The notes: generated by a model from the sequence alone, not told the origin. Shown: positions 42,911-53,757, counted from the stretch's first letter. The stretch is 64,000 nt of DNA from Type-B symbiont of Plautia stali (GCA_001485295.1 BBOA01000002.1:302705-366704), one strand, 5' to 3'. Translations and numbers: made by a program.

Positions 42911-43042
42911 GTTGTCACTCTTCTTTATTATTTCTATAGCGTTACCACAAGAAGCATGCTAAACAATAAACTATTGACATGAAATGAAAAATCCTACAAG
43001 CGTGCTAAAAAATAGCAGTAAAATTCACCGTTTTATGGTGTA

Positions 43043-43069
43043 AAAAACCCAGCCCTGAGGCTGATTTTT
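43043..43069 (-). terminator. dusA terminator
   Basis: CAGCC with GGCTG around CTGA (43050-43063); on the minus strand a GGTTTTTT run follows. It lies just after the dusA stop. Confidence 0.65.
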
Positions 43070-43086
43070 AAATGTCACAGTCGCCG

Positions 43087-44082
43087 TCAGGCTTCCTGCG
43101 GGATTTTATCCGCCACCAGCGCCAACGCGGCTTCCAGCACGCTAACGTCCGCGCCCGGCTTGTGCGCGTTCTCACTTAAGTAGCGTCGCCACTGACGCGC
43201 GCCGCGAATGCCCTGAAACAGGCCGAGCATATGGCGCGTGACATGACCTAGATAAGCGCCCTTCGCCAGCTCCGCCTCGATATAAGGATACATGCTGCGC
43301 ACCACCGCGACCGGATCGGCGACTGGCGCGTCGAGGCCAAACAGCTCGCGGTCGACCTGCGCTAGCAGACCCGGATTCTGGTACGACTCGCGTCCCATCA
43401 TCACGCCGTCGAGATGCTGCAGATGGACTTTCGCCTCTTCCAGCGTCTTTACGCCGCCGTTGATGGCGATAGTCAGCTGCGGAAAATCACTCTTCAGCTG
43501 ATAGACACGCGGATAGTCGAGCGGTGGGATCTCGCGGTTCTCTTTTGGGCTGAGGCCAGAAAGCCAAGCCTTGCGCGCATGGATAATAAAGGTGTCGCAG
43601 CCGCCGCGCTGCGCCACGGTGCCGACAAAATCAGTTAAAAATTTATAGCTGTCCTGCTGGTCGATGCCGATGCGGGTTTTTACCGTCACCGGAATCGAGA
43701 CCACCTGACGCATCGCGTCGATACATTCAGCCACTAGCAAGGCTTTAGCCATCAGGCAGGCGCCGAAGCGGCCGTTCTGCACCCGATCGGACGGGCAGCC
43801 GACGTTGAGGTTCACCTCAACGTAACCGCGCTCCTCCGCCAGCTTCGCGCACTGCGCCAGCGCCGCCGGATCGCTGCTGCCTAGCTGCAGTGCAACCGGG
43901 TGTTCCGCTTCGCTGTAGGCCAGATAGTCGACCTTGCCGTGAATAATGGCGCCGGTGGTGACCATTTCGGTATACAGCAAGGTATCGCCGGTGAGCTGGC
44001 GGTGAAAATAACGACAGTGTTGGTCAGTCCAGTCGAGCATCGGCGCGATGGAAAAACGTTGCGAGGAGAAAGAGTTGCTCAT
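43087..44082 (-). CDS. dusA: tRNA-dihydrouridine synthase A
   Basis: DusA is an FMN enzyme that reduces U20/U20a in tRNA D loops. I start at 44082 ([20 protein letters not shown]), giving 331 residues (E. coli about 330); the 17-residue upstream extension is not conserved. Motifs [25 protein letters not shown] with the catalytic Cys, [20 protein letters not shown] and [11 protein letters not shown] are complete. Neighbours pspG and zur match E. coli. Confidence 0.96.
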   Translation of the reverse strand: MSNSFSSQRFSIAPMLDWTDQHCRYFHRQLTGDTLLYTEMVTTGAIIHGKVDYLAYSEAEHPVALQLGSSDPAALAQCAKLAEERGYVEVNLNVGCPSDRVQNGRFGACLMAKALLVAECIDAMRQVVSIPVTVKTRIGIDQQDSYKFLTDFVGTVAQRGGCDTFIIHARKAWLSGLSPKENREIPPLDYPRVYQLKSDFPQLTIAINGGVKTLEEAKVHLQHLDGVMMGRESYQNPGLLAQVDRELFGLDAPVADPVAVVRSMYPYIEAELAKGAYLGHVTRHMLGLFQGIRGARQWRRYLSENAHKPGADVSVLEAALALVADKIPQEA

Positions 44083-44188
44083 AAAGCGCAGAAAATCCGT
44101 TAAGGGTGATGATAATCTGCGCAAGGATAGCACACTAACAGCCTGCCGGGCGACTCTGCATCGCCCGGTTTAAGTCAGGCTAAGGCAG

Positions 44189-45413
44189 TCAGAAGTTAAA
44201 GCCGAGCGGCATCATCGCGCCCTAGGTATTGTTATCCCTAATCGAGCCAGCCAGATCTAGATGCACCGCGTTGTTAAACGGCGAGACGCCGAAACCTGTA
44301 GTAAAGAGGTTTTCATCGGCAGATTTTATATCCACGCGGTAACTGGCGCGCAGCGCCAGTCAGTCCAGCAAGCGATATTCGCCGCTGACGTCGACTTACT
44401 GGCTGTTCGCTTACGATTTAAAGCATTTCGTTTCCGTGAGATCTACATCCAGCGCGGCGGTAAAGGGACCGCCACTTTATGACAGACCCGAGGTCACCAG
44501 CGGACGGATCTGATAGGTATCGCGGTAGCCGCTGATCTCTTTAGTCTGCATATCGCACGACACCAAGTTCTGTCCAGTGACGCCCAGCATCCAGTTGTCG
44601 CCCAATTGCGTCGTCAGACCGGCATCAATGTTGAAGCCAGTATTGTCGTTGCGGTAGCGGCTGTCGTTAAGGTCGTTTTTATCGTAGTTATGGATGCCAA
44701 CATTGTAGTTATAGAGCCAAGTCTTCTGGATTTTCGGCGTCACGCCGAGCGAAACCGGACGGCCCACCACGCTGAATTCATGTGCTACCGAAATGCCGTA
44801 GTCGGTGATCAGCGCCGCCAGCCCGTTGGTGATGGAGCGCAGATTATTCTGGTCGTCCGGCACGGGAATAACGGTGCCGTTCGCCACACGGTCAAGACAG
44901 GCGATGTCGCTCTGCGCCACGTTAGCGCACAGGTGCACCGTGCCATGTGCCTAGCGAAGAGCAAGGTCTCATTCGGAACGGCCACCGCCAGCGCGACGCC
45001 CGCCGTGCCATTGGCCTTGTTGCCGCGCAGCTGATTCGCTACGTCGCCAGACACCGCTTTTAGTTGCGGATAGCCATTAAGGTAATCGCGAAAAGTCAGG
45101 TTGTTGATGACGTTGCGATAGCGATCGACGATGTCGCTAATGTGATCCACCTTGTTGACCATTTTGTCCTTATCGGTAATCTGCAAGCCGGCAGAAGGAA
45201 AAATGATCCCAACATTATCGTCAGGCTGGGCACACGTCATCAGCGCCGGGTTCACCAGCACGGCCCATGTAGAGGACGCGACGCCCGTTCCGCCCATGGC
45301 ATCGTTGCGCGCGTCATACTAGGTTGCCCACGGCCATCGCCGAAGAAGAAATAAAGAGCACATTCAAAACAACAGGATATAAAAGTGCAGAGCGCCAGAT
45401 AGGTTTGTTCGCC
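44189..45413 (-). pseudogene. TraF-like outer-membrane protein (conjugal transfer TraF family), broken
   Basis: From about 45413 a signal peptide (MANKPIWRSALLYPVVLNVL) is followed by stops, then NPALMTCAQPDDNVGIIFPS, DYLNGYPQLKAVSGDVANQL, GTAGVALAVAVPNETLL, and in another frame YGISVAHEFSVVGRPVSLGV, KTWLYNYNVGIHNYDKNDLN and GFNIDAGLTTQLGDNWMLGV. This is the chromosomal TraF_2-type porin-like family. Frameshifts near 45290, 44940, and stops near 44470 and 44225. Function unknown. Confidence 0.78.
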
Positions 45414-45854
45414 ATTTGTCTAACATCACCTTTTTCAGGAAAAACATTCATCATCGAATTTGTCGTTAGTGCTATTGTGAATCGCGGCTAACGGTTCATC
45501 ACTGTGAATTCAGTCGAAACAGCACTGTTATTCGCCGGATTGGATGTTTTAGCTACAAATCAGCGTTTTTATTATTTAGCAGGGTCGTTAAAAACGATAT
45601 TAAGGCCAGCCGTTTCTTAAGGTCTCATGAACATTAGTGCTTAAACAGTTGAGTTATATATAAAAAATATAATTTTGAAATTTTATATCGCAGTAATGTT
45701 GGCACTGATTATCATCACTGAAACAATCTGCACATTAGTTTGCCAGCTTAATGCGTTTATATTCTTGGAACATCACACCTGTTCCGCTGTAAACGCGCAA
45801 CTTCAGCGCAAGCGAATTGGGTGTGATAAGATGACATCTCGTTTTTAGCGGAGT
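45414..45854. other. 440-bp intergenic region upstream of zur
   Basis: AT-rich, with no supported gene. It holds the old divergent traF-like promoter and the zur promoter. AGCGGAG near 45848 is the zur Shine-Dalgarno. Confidence 0.4.
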
Positions 45855-46382
45855 ATGGCAATGTGGACAATGACGCCAGAGCAAATCATAACCCAAGCAG
45901 AAAAACTCTGTCTGCAGCGCGGGGTGCGTCTGACAACGCAGCGCGCCGAAGTGTTACGTCTAATGGCTGCGCAACATGGATCGATTAGCGCTTACGATCT
46001 ACTGGACCAGCTGCACGCCAGAGAACCTCAGGCGAAGCCGCCGACGGTTTACCGCGCGCTCGATTTTTTGCTGGAGCAGGGTTTTATTCATCGGGTGGAA
46101 TCAAATAACAGCTATGTGGTGTGCCGCCATTTTGAGACGCCTGCGCATACTTCGGTGATGCTAGTGTGCGACCGCTGCACGGCGGTGACAGAGAAACAGG
46201 CGCAGGGCGTAGAGAAGATTATTGACGATCTGGCAGGGGAAGCGCGCTTTGCACTACGATATAGCGTAATCGAGGCGCATGGCCTTTGCGTGGACTGTGT
46301 GGAAGTTGAAGCCTGCACGCATCATGACAGCTGTGCTCATGACCATGAGCTGGAAGGGAAAAAACGCGGAAAAAGAGGATAA
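45855..46382 (+). CDS. zur: Zinc uptake regulator Zur
   Basis: Zur is a Fur-family repressor of zinc uptake. The product is 175 residues from ATG 45855, or 173 from ATG 45861. The winged helix (VRLTTQRAEVLRLMAAQHGS, KPPTVYRALDFLLEQGFIHR), the structural zinc cysteines (VCDRC and CVDCVEVEAC) and the His/Cys-rich C-terminus are complete. It follows dusA as in E. coli and appears functional. Confidence 0.96.
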   Translation: MAMWTMTPEQIITQAEKLCLQRGVRLTTQRAEVLRLMAAQHGSISAYDLLDQLHAREPQAKPPTVYRALDFLLEQGFIHRVESNNSYVVCRHFETPAHTSVMLVCDRCTAVTEKQAQGVEKIIDDLAGEARFALRYSVIEAHGLCVDCVEVEACTHHDSCAHDHELEGKKRGKRG

Positions 46383-46429
46383 GCGGCACGTCCCTGTGAC
46401 GTTCGCTCAACGCCGGGCTGAACGAGGAG

Positions 46430-46640
46430 ATTACAGCAGTAATCTTTGTCTGGGTTTCCCAGAGACTTCTTTCTCAGTCTCATCCTTCGCGTAACCTTAG
46501 CGCTCCTGAATTTTGCCGACAAGCTGGTCGCTTTTACCTTCGATAACCTGCATATCGTCGTCGGTCAGCTTGCCCTATTTTTCTTTAAATTTGCCTTTGA
46601 ACTGCTTCCAGTTTTACTGCTCGCTTCGTCTTTATTTATG
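46430..46640 (-). pseudogene. yjbJ: YjbJ (CsbD-family stress protein), broken
   Basis: The minus strand reads NWKQFKGKFKEK, stop, GKLTDDDMQVIEGKSDQLVG and KIQERYGYAKDETEKEV, an obvious CsbD-family protein. The start region has several stops, including TAG codons at the position of conserved Trp and within the first 25 codons. CsbD proteins accumulate in stationary phase; exact role unknown. Confidence 0.85.
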
Positions 46641-46839
46641 TCAGATCTCCACGTCATCCTTAGTTTTTACATACCACCACACAATGGCAGTACGACAATA
46701 CAAAGCGCTGCTGTGTTGCGCTGTTGCAAGGTAATTAATAGTAGACGAATCGACAACTGCCGGATAATTATAGATTAATCCGTGTGGCGCGTTGCCGCGC
46801 CACAGCTGCCTTTAGCAAAAATTGTCTTTTAAAACAGCT

Positions 46840-48050
46840 ACTTAATCGCCATTCCCGTCGCCATATTAACCAGAGTGACACGCCGCGCAGCAAGAGAAAA
46901 CCGTGACCGCCAGCCATAAACCGTGGGTTGCCCAGCTAGGGCAGGGTCAATAACGTCAGAAAGTAGCCGAGCGCGGCGATCACCATGCTGTTACGCATTT
47001 CGCGTCCGCGCGCCGCGCTAACAAAAAGTCCATCCAGCAGATAGCATCATACGCTCGCAAACGGCAGAATGATTTGCTAGATAAGATAGTGATCGACCTG
47101 CTGCCGCAGCGACGCCAGCGAGGTAAGCATCGCTACGATAGCCTCGCCGCGCGCCGCGTAAATCAGCGCGAACACCAGCGCTACCATGCCCGCCTAGCGG
47201 CGGGCTGCATGCCACACCGCCAGCAGCCGTTTGCCGTCGCGCGCGCCATAGGTTTCGCCGGAAACGGCTCCCACCGTATAGGCAGCGCGTATAGGCGGTA
47301 AAGGTGATAAACATCAGCAGCACGGCGGCGTTAGCCGCGACGATCTCCGGCCCCAGACACACGCCGATAAGCGTGAGCGAGGTAAAGTAGAGCTGCTGCA
47401 GCCAAGCAGCGAGCGCAGCATGATGTCGCGATTCAGACGCAGCAGGCGACTAATATCGCCGCGCCAGCTCTTTTTCAGCATCGCCAGAATAATGCCGCAC
47501 ATTTTCAGCACGCGCCAAACCATCGCCAGCGCTGTGGCGGTGGCCGCGCCCGCGACGCCCCACTTTAGCCCTAGCACCAGCCAGAGATCGAGCAGGATGT
47601 TTACGGCGTTGCCCACCACTAGCACCAGTACCAGCACCATGTTCGCCAGCGGCGACGGCGCGCTCAGCCAGTAAATGTGGATGAATACCGCCGCCTGCAC
47701 CAGCACCTCTGAACTGCCGCCCGCCCGCTGTCCCACTAAGGCACTTAGCAGGTCGCACAGCAGAATAAACAGCGCGCCGGCCAGTAGCGACATCAGCAGC
47801 ACCAGCGAATTGCGCGCGCCGAACGCCTAGGCGGTAATCCTGTGGTACTCATGTGCAGGAAAAGGAGCAGCATAAAGACGAAGCTGGTGATGGTCTCGGC
47901 AATCACCACGCCACCAAGATAAACCGGGCTGTCGAGATGGCCGATAACGGCGGTGTCCACTAGGCCGAGTAGCGGCACGGTGATATTAGATAGGATCATC
48001 GGCAGTGCCAACCGCCGAAGTTGTCGGTTGTTCACAGTGAAGAGACACAT
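46840..48050 (-). pseudogene. dinF: MATE-family transporter DinF, broken
   Basis: DinF is a SOS-induced MATE efflux protein next to lexA. From 48050 the frame reads LFTVNNRQLRRLALPMILSN and ITVPLLGLVDTAVIGHLDSP. A frameshift near 47850 and a TAG at 47827-47829 (where GLTAQAFGA is expected; CCAGG to CTAGG) break it. Further frames keep NAVNILLDLWLVLGLKWGVA, LKKSWRGDISRLLRLNRDIM and, near 47050, WQIILPFASV. At least five lesions in all. Confidence 0.92.
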
Positions 48051-48183
48051 CAGCCAGTCCATGCCTGAAAACATAAAAGAGAGAGGCGGCGTGAGGACGC
48101 AATAAGCAGCCCAGACCACTTTAGCAACAATCATCGCTCAGACGCCTGACGGAAAGCTGATGCAGGCGTCTGAAAGCAGCCGG

Positions 48184-48795
48184 TCAGAGCCACTCGCCGT
48201 TGCGCACCATGCCCACCGCCAGACCTTCAACGGTTAGCGACTGCGTACTGGTGTCGACAATAATCGGCTCGAAGACGTTGTTTTCCGGCAGCAGATGCAC
48301 CACGGTGCCCTGTTTTTTCCAGCGCTTGACAGTGACTTCATCATCGATACGCGCGACGACGACCTGGCCGTTGCGCACGTCCTGCGTTTTATGCACCGCC
48401 AGCAGATCGCCGTCCATAATGCCGATATCTTTCATCGACATACCGGCGACGCGCAGCAGAAAATCAGCGGAAGGCTTAAACAGGTCGGGAGCGACTTTGT
48501 AATACGTCTCGATATGTTCCTGCGCCAGCAACGGCTCACCGGCGGCAACGCGGCCGATCAGCGGCAGACCATTCGACTCTTCTTCTATCAGCAGGCGAAT
48601 GCCGCGTGATGTGCCGGAAACGATCTCAATGGCGCCTTTACGCGCCAGCGCCTTCAAATGCTCTTCGGCGGCGTTCGGGGAACGGAACCCCAACTGCGAG
48701 GCGATTTCCGCACGCGTTGGCGGCATGCCCGTCTGGTTGATATGGTCGCGAATCAGGTCATAAACCTGTTGCTGCCTAGTGGTCAATGCTTTCAT
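48184..48795 (-). CDS. lexA: SOS repressor LexA
   Basis: LexA represses SOS genes and self-cleaves when RecA is activated. The 203-residue protein has the N-terminal winged helix ([20 protein letters not shown]), the cleavage site A85-G86 in VAAGEP and the Ser-Lys dyad S120 (GMSMKDIG) and K157 (VTVKRWKK). One residue longer than E. coli, in the linker. It should be functional. Its own promoter has two LexA boxes, the nearer of which looks damaged. The former operon partner dinF is dead. Confidence 0.98.
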   Translation of the reverse strand: MKALTTRQQQVYDLIRDHINQTGMPPTRAEIASQLGFRSPNAAEEHLKALARKGAIEIVSGTSRGIRLLIEEESNGLPLIGRVAAGEPLLAQEHIETYYKVAPDLFKPSADFLLRVAGMSMKDIGIMDGDLLAVHKTQDVRNGQVVVARIDDEVTVKRWKKQGTVVHLLPENNVFEPIIVDTSTQSLTVEGLAVGMVRNGEWL

Positions 48796-48801
48796 CCCGC
48801 C

Positions 48802-48821
48802 CCCTAGTTGCTTATACAGTG
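48802..48821. promoter_or_regulatory. lexA operator 2, degenerate
   Basis: On the minus strand this reads CACTGTATAAGCAACTAGGG. The left CTG is kept but the right half-site, CAG in E. coli, is TAG (in CTAGG, where E. coli has CCAGG). Cooperativity or affinity of LexA at this box should be reduced. Confidence 0.7.
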
Positions 48822-48840
48822 GCTGTGAGTATATACAGGT
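48821..48840. promoter_or_regulatory. lexA operator 1
   Basis: On the minus strand ACCTGTATATACTCACAGCC has a complete CTG-N10-CAG core and agrees well with the first lexA box of E. coli. It should allow LexA autorepression. Confidence 0.88.
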
Positions 48841-48879
48841 ATTGGGGAAATGAAAACCAAAACCCTAGGAAATAAAAGC

Positions 48880-49249
48880 CTACCGCAAATGCGACCAAAG
48901 CAGCGCGATCCAGACAAAGAGCGTCAGTATGATGGCCAGAAAGACGGCGGCGGAGCCCATATCCTTCGCCCGACCGGCCAGCGGAGATACTCCTAGCCGA
49001 TACGGTCGACCACTGCCTCGATGGCGCTGTTAAGGATCTCGACAATAATCACCAGCACCACACGGAGCCGATCATCAGGATGCGCGCGACGGTGTCAACA
49101 TCCAGCCAGCAGGCGACGACGATAGCAACAATGGCGGCGGTCGCCTCTTGGCGAAACGCGGCTTCATGCTGCCACGCGGCGCACAGCCCTTGCCAAGAGT
49201 AGCCTGCCGCTTTCACAATTCTGAGTAAACTGGTGGTATTACTTGCCAT
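48880..49249 (-). pseudogene. dgkA: Diacylglycerol kinase DgkA, two frameshifts and an amber
   Basis: DgkA recycles diacylglycerol from osmoregulated glucan synthesis. From ATG 49249 the frame MASNTTSLLRIVKAAGYSWQ, EAAFRQEATAAIVAIVVACW and VARILMIGSV is sound, then an extra T near 49066 shifts it. The next frame reads LVIIVEILNSAIEAVVDRIG, TAG, E, then a one-base loss leads to SPLAGRAKDMGSAAVFLAII and the correct C-terminus WSHLR. The conserved catalytic glutamates lie beyond the first lesion. Confidence 0.92.
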
Positions 49250-49375
49250 AGTGAGGCAACCCTTTGAGTTGTTTGACGTCAATGTCTGGGCCGGGTTTTG
49301 GCACCACCACAGATCTCCGTAGCACTTTTTGGTATGCTTGCGGCGCTTTGCTAACAAGAGGCTTCATGTTTGTCT

Positions 49376-51808
49376 ATGTCAAGTTGGCGTAAACTCTATT
49401 ATAAATTGTTGAATTTACCACTGCCCGTTCTGGTAAAAACCAAGGCCATTCCGGCCGATCCGGTTTCCGAGCATGGGCTTGATCCCACGCGGCCGATTAT
49501 GTACGTGCTGCCATACGATTCCAAGGCAGATTTGCTGACACTGCGCCAGCAGTGTCTGAAGCATAATCTGCCCGATCCGCTGTCGCCACTGGAAATTGAC
49601 GGCGCGCGGCTGCCGCGTCACGTCTTTATTCACGACGGCCCGCGCGTCTTTCCCTATTTCGTGCCCAACACGGAGTTGGTGAAGATTTTCCATGAGTATC
49701 TCGATCTGCACCGCAATAACCCGTATCTCGATATCCAGATGCTGCCGGTCTCGGTGATGTTCGGACGCGCCCCCGGCCGCGAGGTTCAGGGCGACGATAC
49801 GCCTCACCTGCGCGAGCTGAACGGGGTAGAGAAATTTTTAGCTATCGTCTGGCACGGCCGCGACAGCTTTGTGCGCTTTTCGCCAACTGTTTCGCTGCGC
49901 TGGATGGCGACGCAACACGGCACCGATAAATCTATCGCGCATAAGCTGGCGCGCGTGGCCCGCATTCACTTCGCGCGTCAGCGTTTAGCGGCGGTCGGCC
50001 CGCGCCTGCCGGCGCGGCAGGATCTCTTCAACAAGTTGCTGCAGTCCAAAGCGATTGAGAAAGCTATAAAAGAGGAAGCCCGCAGTAAAAATCTCTCTTA
50101 TGAGAAAGCGCAGCAAAACGCCGTCGAGATGATGGAAGAGATCGCTGCGAACTTCTCCTATGAAGCGATCCGCGTCACCGATCGCGTGATGGGCTGGCTG
50201 TGGAACCGTTTCTATCAGGGCATTAACGTTAACGGTGGCGAGCGCGTGCGCCAGCAGGCGGAAGACGGCCATGGGATTGTTTACGTCCCCTGCCATCGCA
50301 GCCATATGGACTATCTGCTGCTCTCCTACGTGCTCTATCATCAGGGTCTGGTGCCGCCGCACATTGCCGCAGGCATCAACCTTAACTTCTGGCCTGCCGG
50401 ACCGATTTTCCGTCGTCTGGGCGCCTTCTTCATTCGCCGCACTTTTAAAGGCAACAAGCTTTACGCCACCGTATTCCGCGAGTATCTCGGCGAACTCTTC
50501 AGCCGCGGCTACTCGGTCGAGTACTTCGTTGAGGGTGGGCGCTCACGTACCGGTCGCCTGCTCGACCCTAAAACCGGCACGCTGGCGATGACGCTGCAGG
50601 CGATGCTGCGCGGCGGCAACCGTCCGATTACGCTGGTGCCGATCTACATCGGCTATGAGCACGTGATAGAAGTGGGCACTTATGCCAAAGAGCTGCACGG
50701 CGCGGCGAAAGAGAAAGAAGGCTTTATGCAAATGGTGCGCGGCCTGCGCAAGCTGCGTAATCTGGGTCGGGGCTACGTTAACTTCGGCGAACCGCTGCCG
50801 CTGGTGAACTATCTGAATAAGCAGGTGCCGGAGTGGCGCGACTCCATTGACCCGATTGAGCCACTGCGCCCGAGCTGGCTGACGCCGACGGTAAACGATA
50901 TTGCGGCGCGTCTGATGGTGCGCATCAATGAAGCAGGCGCCGCTAACGCCATGAACCTGTGCGTTACCGCGCTGCTCGCCTCGCGTCTGCGCTCACTAAC
51001 CCGCGAACAGCTGGTAGAACAGCTTGAGTGCTACACCGAGCTGCTGCGAAACGTGCCTTATTCGCCGGAATCGACCGTGCCGCCGTTCTCCGCGAAAGCG
51101 CTGCTGGATCATGCTATGGGCATGAACAAGTTCGAGACCGAGCAGGATAATATCGGCGATATTATCATTCTGCCGCGCGAACAGGCGGTGCTGATGACCT
51201 ATTACCGCAATAATATTCACCATATGCTGGTGATGCCGTCGCTGATCGCCGCCATTATTCAGCAGCATCCGAATCTGAGCGAAGCTGAGCTGTTGCGCCA
51301 AGTGCAGTTGATCTATCCGATGCTGAAGAGCGAACTCTTCCTGCGCTGGGATATCGAGGCGCTGCCGGCGCTGCTGAGCGCGCTCTGTCAGGAGCTGGCG
51401 CGTCAGGGTTTGATTACCCTGCAGGATGGACAGCTGCGCCACACCACCGCGCGTTACCACACGCTGCAGCTGCTGGCCGCTGGCATCCGCGAGACCCTGC
51501 AGCGTTTCGCCATCACCTTCTCTATCCTCAGCGCGAAGCCGACCATCAACCGCGGCACGCTGGAGAAAGAGAGCCGGATGCTGGCGCAGCGTCTTTCGGT
51601 GCTGCACGGCATCAACGCGCCGGAGTTTTTCGACAAGGCGGTGTTTACTACCCTAGTGCTGACGCTGCGTAACGAAGGCTATATCAGCGATACCGGCGAC
51701 GCCGACGTCGAGCGCACTCAGGCCACCTGGCATATTCTGGCCGATCTGGTAACCAGCGACGTGCGGCTGACCATCGAAAGCGTGGTGGCGCATGAGCACC
51801 GCAGGTAG
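49376..51808 (+). CDS. plsB: Glycerol-3-phosphate acyltransferase PlsB
   Basis: PlsB adds the first acyl chain to glycerol-3-phosphate at the inner membrane. Starting at ATG 49376 ([20 protein letters not shown]) gives 810 residues; a TTG at 49370 is also possible. The acyltransferase motifs are complete: [15 protein letters not shown] (HxxxxD), [26 protein letters not shown] and [12 protein letters not shown]. The stop is TAG, so TAG is a true terminator in this genome. It faces dgkA as in E. coli. Confidence 0.97.
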   Translation: MSSWRKLYYKLLNLPLPVLVKTKAIPADPVSEHGLDPTRPIMYVLPYDSKADLLTLRQQCLKHNLPDPLSPLEIDGARLPRHVFIHDGPRVFPYFVPNTELVKIFHEYLDLHRNNPYLDIQMLPVSVMFGRAPGREVQGDDTPHLRELNGVEKFLAIVWHGRDSFVRFSPTVSLRWMATQHGTDKSIAHKLARVARIHFARQRLAAVGPRLPARQDLFNKLLQSKAIEKAIKEEARSKNLSYEKAQQNAVEMMEEIAANFSYEAIRVTDRVMGWLWNRFYQGINVNGGERVRQQAEDGHGIVYVPCHRSHMDYLLLSYVLYHQGLVPPHIAAGINLNFWPAGPIFRRLGAFFIRRTFKGNKLYATVFREYLGELFSRGYSVEYFVEGGRSRTGRLLDPKTGTLAMTLQAMLRGGNRPITLVPIYIGYEHVIEVGTYAKELHGAAKEKEGFMQMVRGLRKLRNLGRGYVNFGEPLPLVNYLNKQVPEWRDSIDPIEPLRPSWLTPTVNDIAARLMVRINEAGAANAMNLCVTALLASRLRSLTREQLVEQLECYTELLRNVPYSPESTVPPFSAKALLDHAMGMNKFETEQDNIGDIIILPREQAVLMTYYRNNIHHMLVMPSLIAAIIQQHPNLSEAELLRQVQLIYPMLKSELFLRWDIEALPALLSALCQELARQGLITLQDGQLRHTTARYHTLQLLAAGIRETLQRFAITFSILSAKPTINRGTLEKESRMLAQRLSVLHGINAPEFFDKAVFTTLVLTLRNEGYISDTGDADVERTQATWHILADLVTSDVRLTIESVVAHEHRR

Positions 51809-51811
51809 AAA

Positions 51812-51846
51812 TAAAAAAGGGCGACAGAGATGTCGCTCTTTTTTGT
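51812..51846. terminator. Bidirectional terminator plsB/ubiA
   Basis: AAAAAAGGGCGACA with TGTCGCTCTTTTTT around GAGA, between the convergent plsB and ubiA genes. Confidence 0.85.
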
Positions 51847-51867
51847 TGCCAGGAAGATAAAGGGCTT

Positions 51868-52752
51868 TTAAAACAGCTGGCTAAATGGCGGCGTATTCGG
51901 CACCACGCCGATAAACACTACCAAGCCGACATAGTTATTGTTAAGGAAGCCTTGAAAACAGGCGTCGCACTCGCGGCGGACAATCAGCATCTGCTGATAG
52001 ATAAACAGCACGGCGGCGCCCAGCAGCGACCAGAAAAAGAGCCCGTTAAGCTGCATCAGCAGTCCCGCCAGCGCCAGCAGCCCCAGCGTCGCCAGCTGCA
52101 GCAAGCCGATAATCAGTTTGTCGTAGCGGCCGAATAGGATCGCCGTAGATTTAACGCCGATTTTAATGTCGTCATCGCGATCGACCATGGCGTACTGGGT
52201 ATCATAGGAGACGGTCCAGCAAATGCTAGCAAGAAACACCAGCCAGCACTCCAATGGTAAGGACTCACTAACTGCTGCCCAAGCCATCGGAATCTCCCAG
52301 CCGAACGCCGCGCCCAGCACCACCTGCGGCAGATGGGTATAGCGCTTTATAAAGGGATAGCACCAAGCGAGCGCCAAGCCGCCCAGCGAAAGCAGAATGG
52401 TCATCAGGTTCATGGTGAGCACTAGCGCGAACGCTAACAGTCCCAGCAGCACGAACAGGATTTTTGCCTCTTTCTCGCTCACCGCGCCGCTGGGCAGCGG
52501 CCGGCCGGCGGTACGCTTCACGAATCCATCCACCTTGCGGTCGGCGAAGTCGTTGATAACGCAGCCCGCTGCGCGCATCACAAACACGCCGAGTACAAAC
52601 ACCACCAGCACCGACGGCGGCGGCACGCACATGCCGGAGAGCCAGAGCGCCCACAGCGTGGGCCACAACAGCAGCAGCGTGCCGATCGGTTTATCAATGC
52701 GCATCAGGCGGCTGTAGGCCTGAAACTTGCTCATCTGTGCGCTTTTTTCCAC
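51868..52752 (-). CDS. ubiA: 4-hydroxybenzoate octaprenyltransferase UbiA
   Basis: UbiA prenylates 4-hydroxybenzoate in ubiquinone synthesis and lies in the inner membrane. The 294-residue product keeps both Asp motifs, [10 protein letters not shown] and DRDDDIKIG, the [20 protein letters not shown] start and nine hydrophobic helices. The last dozen residues ([12 protein letters not shown]) differ from the usual LFLGLAMSYW-like end, which suggests a terminal frameshift that probably does not reach the active site. Forms an operon with ubiC, 12 bp upstream. Confidence 0.93.
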   Translation of the reverse strand: MEKSAQMSKFQAYSRLMRIDKPIGTLLLLWPTLWALWLSGMCVPPPSVLVVFVLGVFVMRAAGCVINDFADRKVDGFVKRTAGRPLPSGAVSEKEAKILFVLLGLLAFALVLTMNLMTILLSLGGLALAWCYPFIKRYTHLPQVVLGAAFGWEIPMAWAAVSESLPLECWLVFLASICWTVSYDTQYAMVDRDDDIKIGVKSTAILFGRYDKLIIGLLQLATLGLLALAGLLMQLNGLFFWSLLGAAVLFIYQQMLIVRRECDACFQGFLNNNYVGLVVFIGVVPNTPPFSQLF

Positions 52753-52764
52753 GTTTAATCGTCC

Positions 52765-53277
52765 TCAGGCTAGGTCGCGATAGAGCGGCGAGGCAGGTAA
52801 AAACAGTTCGGTCAGCAGCAGCGGCTTGCCCGACAGCCGTAGGCGCGAGCGTCGTCCCCAGAGCGTCTCGACGCTGCCGGGTTTGATAAAATCGCGGCTT
52901 AGGGTTGAAGAGGAGAAGAGATAGCGGCCCAGCGGGCAGGCGCCCAGCTGCTGCAGCATCTGCTCCGGGCCGTTGAGCGTGCTCTCCGGTACTAACGTGC
53001 GGCCAATCAGCCAAGGTTCGTCATCGCCGTACAGTACAATCTCGCGCAGCCAGAAGCACGCATCGCCCGGCAGCAGCGCCCTTTCGTCGGTGAGTTCTTC
53101 GGCATTGATAAAACCTTCGCGCATCGGCCGCACCGTCACCTGCTGACAGTGCTTCTCGAAGCGACGCGTCATGGAGTCCTCCTCCATCAGCCAGTCCAGC
53201 AACGGCGCGGTCAGCGTTGGATGCGTGGACGGCAGCCAGTTGAGCGCACGTAATAAGCTGAGCGCCTCTTGCAACAT
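52765..53277 (-). CDS. ubiC: Chorismate lyase UbiC
   Basis: UbiC splits chorismate to 4-hydroxybenzoate and pyruvate, the first ubiquinone step. The start [20 protein letters not shown] (53277) gives 170 residues (E. coli 165). The frame contains [20 protein letters not shown], the conserved [20 protein letters not shown] with catalytic Arg/Glu region, LGRYLFSS and a C-terminal [12 protein letters not shown]. It appears intact and precedes ubiA. Confidence 0.94.
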   Translation of the reverse strand: MLQEALSLLRALNWLPSTHPTLTAPLLDWLMEEDSMTRRFEKHCQQVTVRPMREGFINAEELTDERALLPGDACFWLREIVLYGDDEPWLIGRTLVPESTLNGPEQMLQQLGACPLGRYLFSSSTLSRDFIKPGSVETLWGRRSRLRLSGKPLLLTELFLPASPLYRDLA

Positions 53278-53346
53278 TTCACCACTCCCGTCAATTTCGA
53301 GGGCAACAGTGTAGCGCAGAGGCGCGGCGAGCACACCTAGCGACGG

Positions 53347-53757
53347 CTATTCGCGCTTTAGGCGGTTACTGTTCGCCAGCCACAGCGTCACCACCAAGAT
53401 CAGGATGGCGCCGGAATAGCAGAGCGTGTCGAAAGGATTTTTATGATTGACGATAATCAGCCGGATAATCGCCGTAATGCCAATATAGACAAAATAGCGC
53501 AGCGGAAAGTGATAGCCCGACTGAAAATACTTCACGATCAACGCGATAAATTCAAAATAGAGGAAATAGATCACTATTTCCTTAATCAACAGATAGAAGG
53601 AAGTCTGTTCGCCGGTATTCAACAGCACGTTAGCCAGATGCAGCGTCTCTTTGCCGAGAAACACCGCGAGAATAACCGCCAGCGCCAGTAGCCCTAGGTT
53701 CAACACCCATTGCAGCGCCATTGCGATAAACTGACCGCCGGTGCATTTAACGTTCAT
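53347..53757 (-). CDS. psiE: Phosphate-starvation-inducible protein PsiE
   Basis: The 136-residue membrane protein equals E. coli PsiE in length, with four hydrophobic segments, [20 protein letters not shown] and [20 protein letters not shown]. The function is unknown; in E. coli it is controlled by PhoB and CRP. The 80 bp upstream are AT-rich and contain GTGAATCAC, but no full CRP site. Complete. Confidence 0.93.
   Translation of the reverse strand: MNVKCTGGQFIAMALQWVLNLGLLALAVILAVFLGKETLHLANVLLNTGEQTSFYLLIKEIVIYFLYFEFIALIVKYFQSGYHFPLRYFVYIGITAIIRLIIVNHKNPFDTLCYSGAILILVVTLWLANSNRLKRE

Noticed and set aside
42911..42980. Sigma-54 promoter for pspG
   Set aside because: The best candidate (TGGTAACGC on the minus strand) lacks the GC element at proper spacing.
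45414..45854. Small RNA or promoter cluster in the AT-rich region before zur
   Set aside because: No hairpin with T run or conserved promoter pair could be supported.
50996..51607. 203-codon minus-strand frame inside plsB
   Set aside because: Antisense shadow with low-complexity Gln/Arg composition; no recognisable domain.
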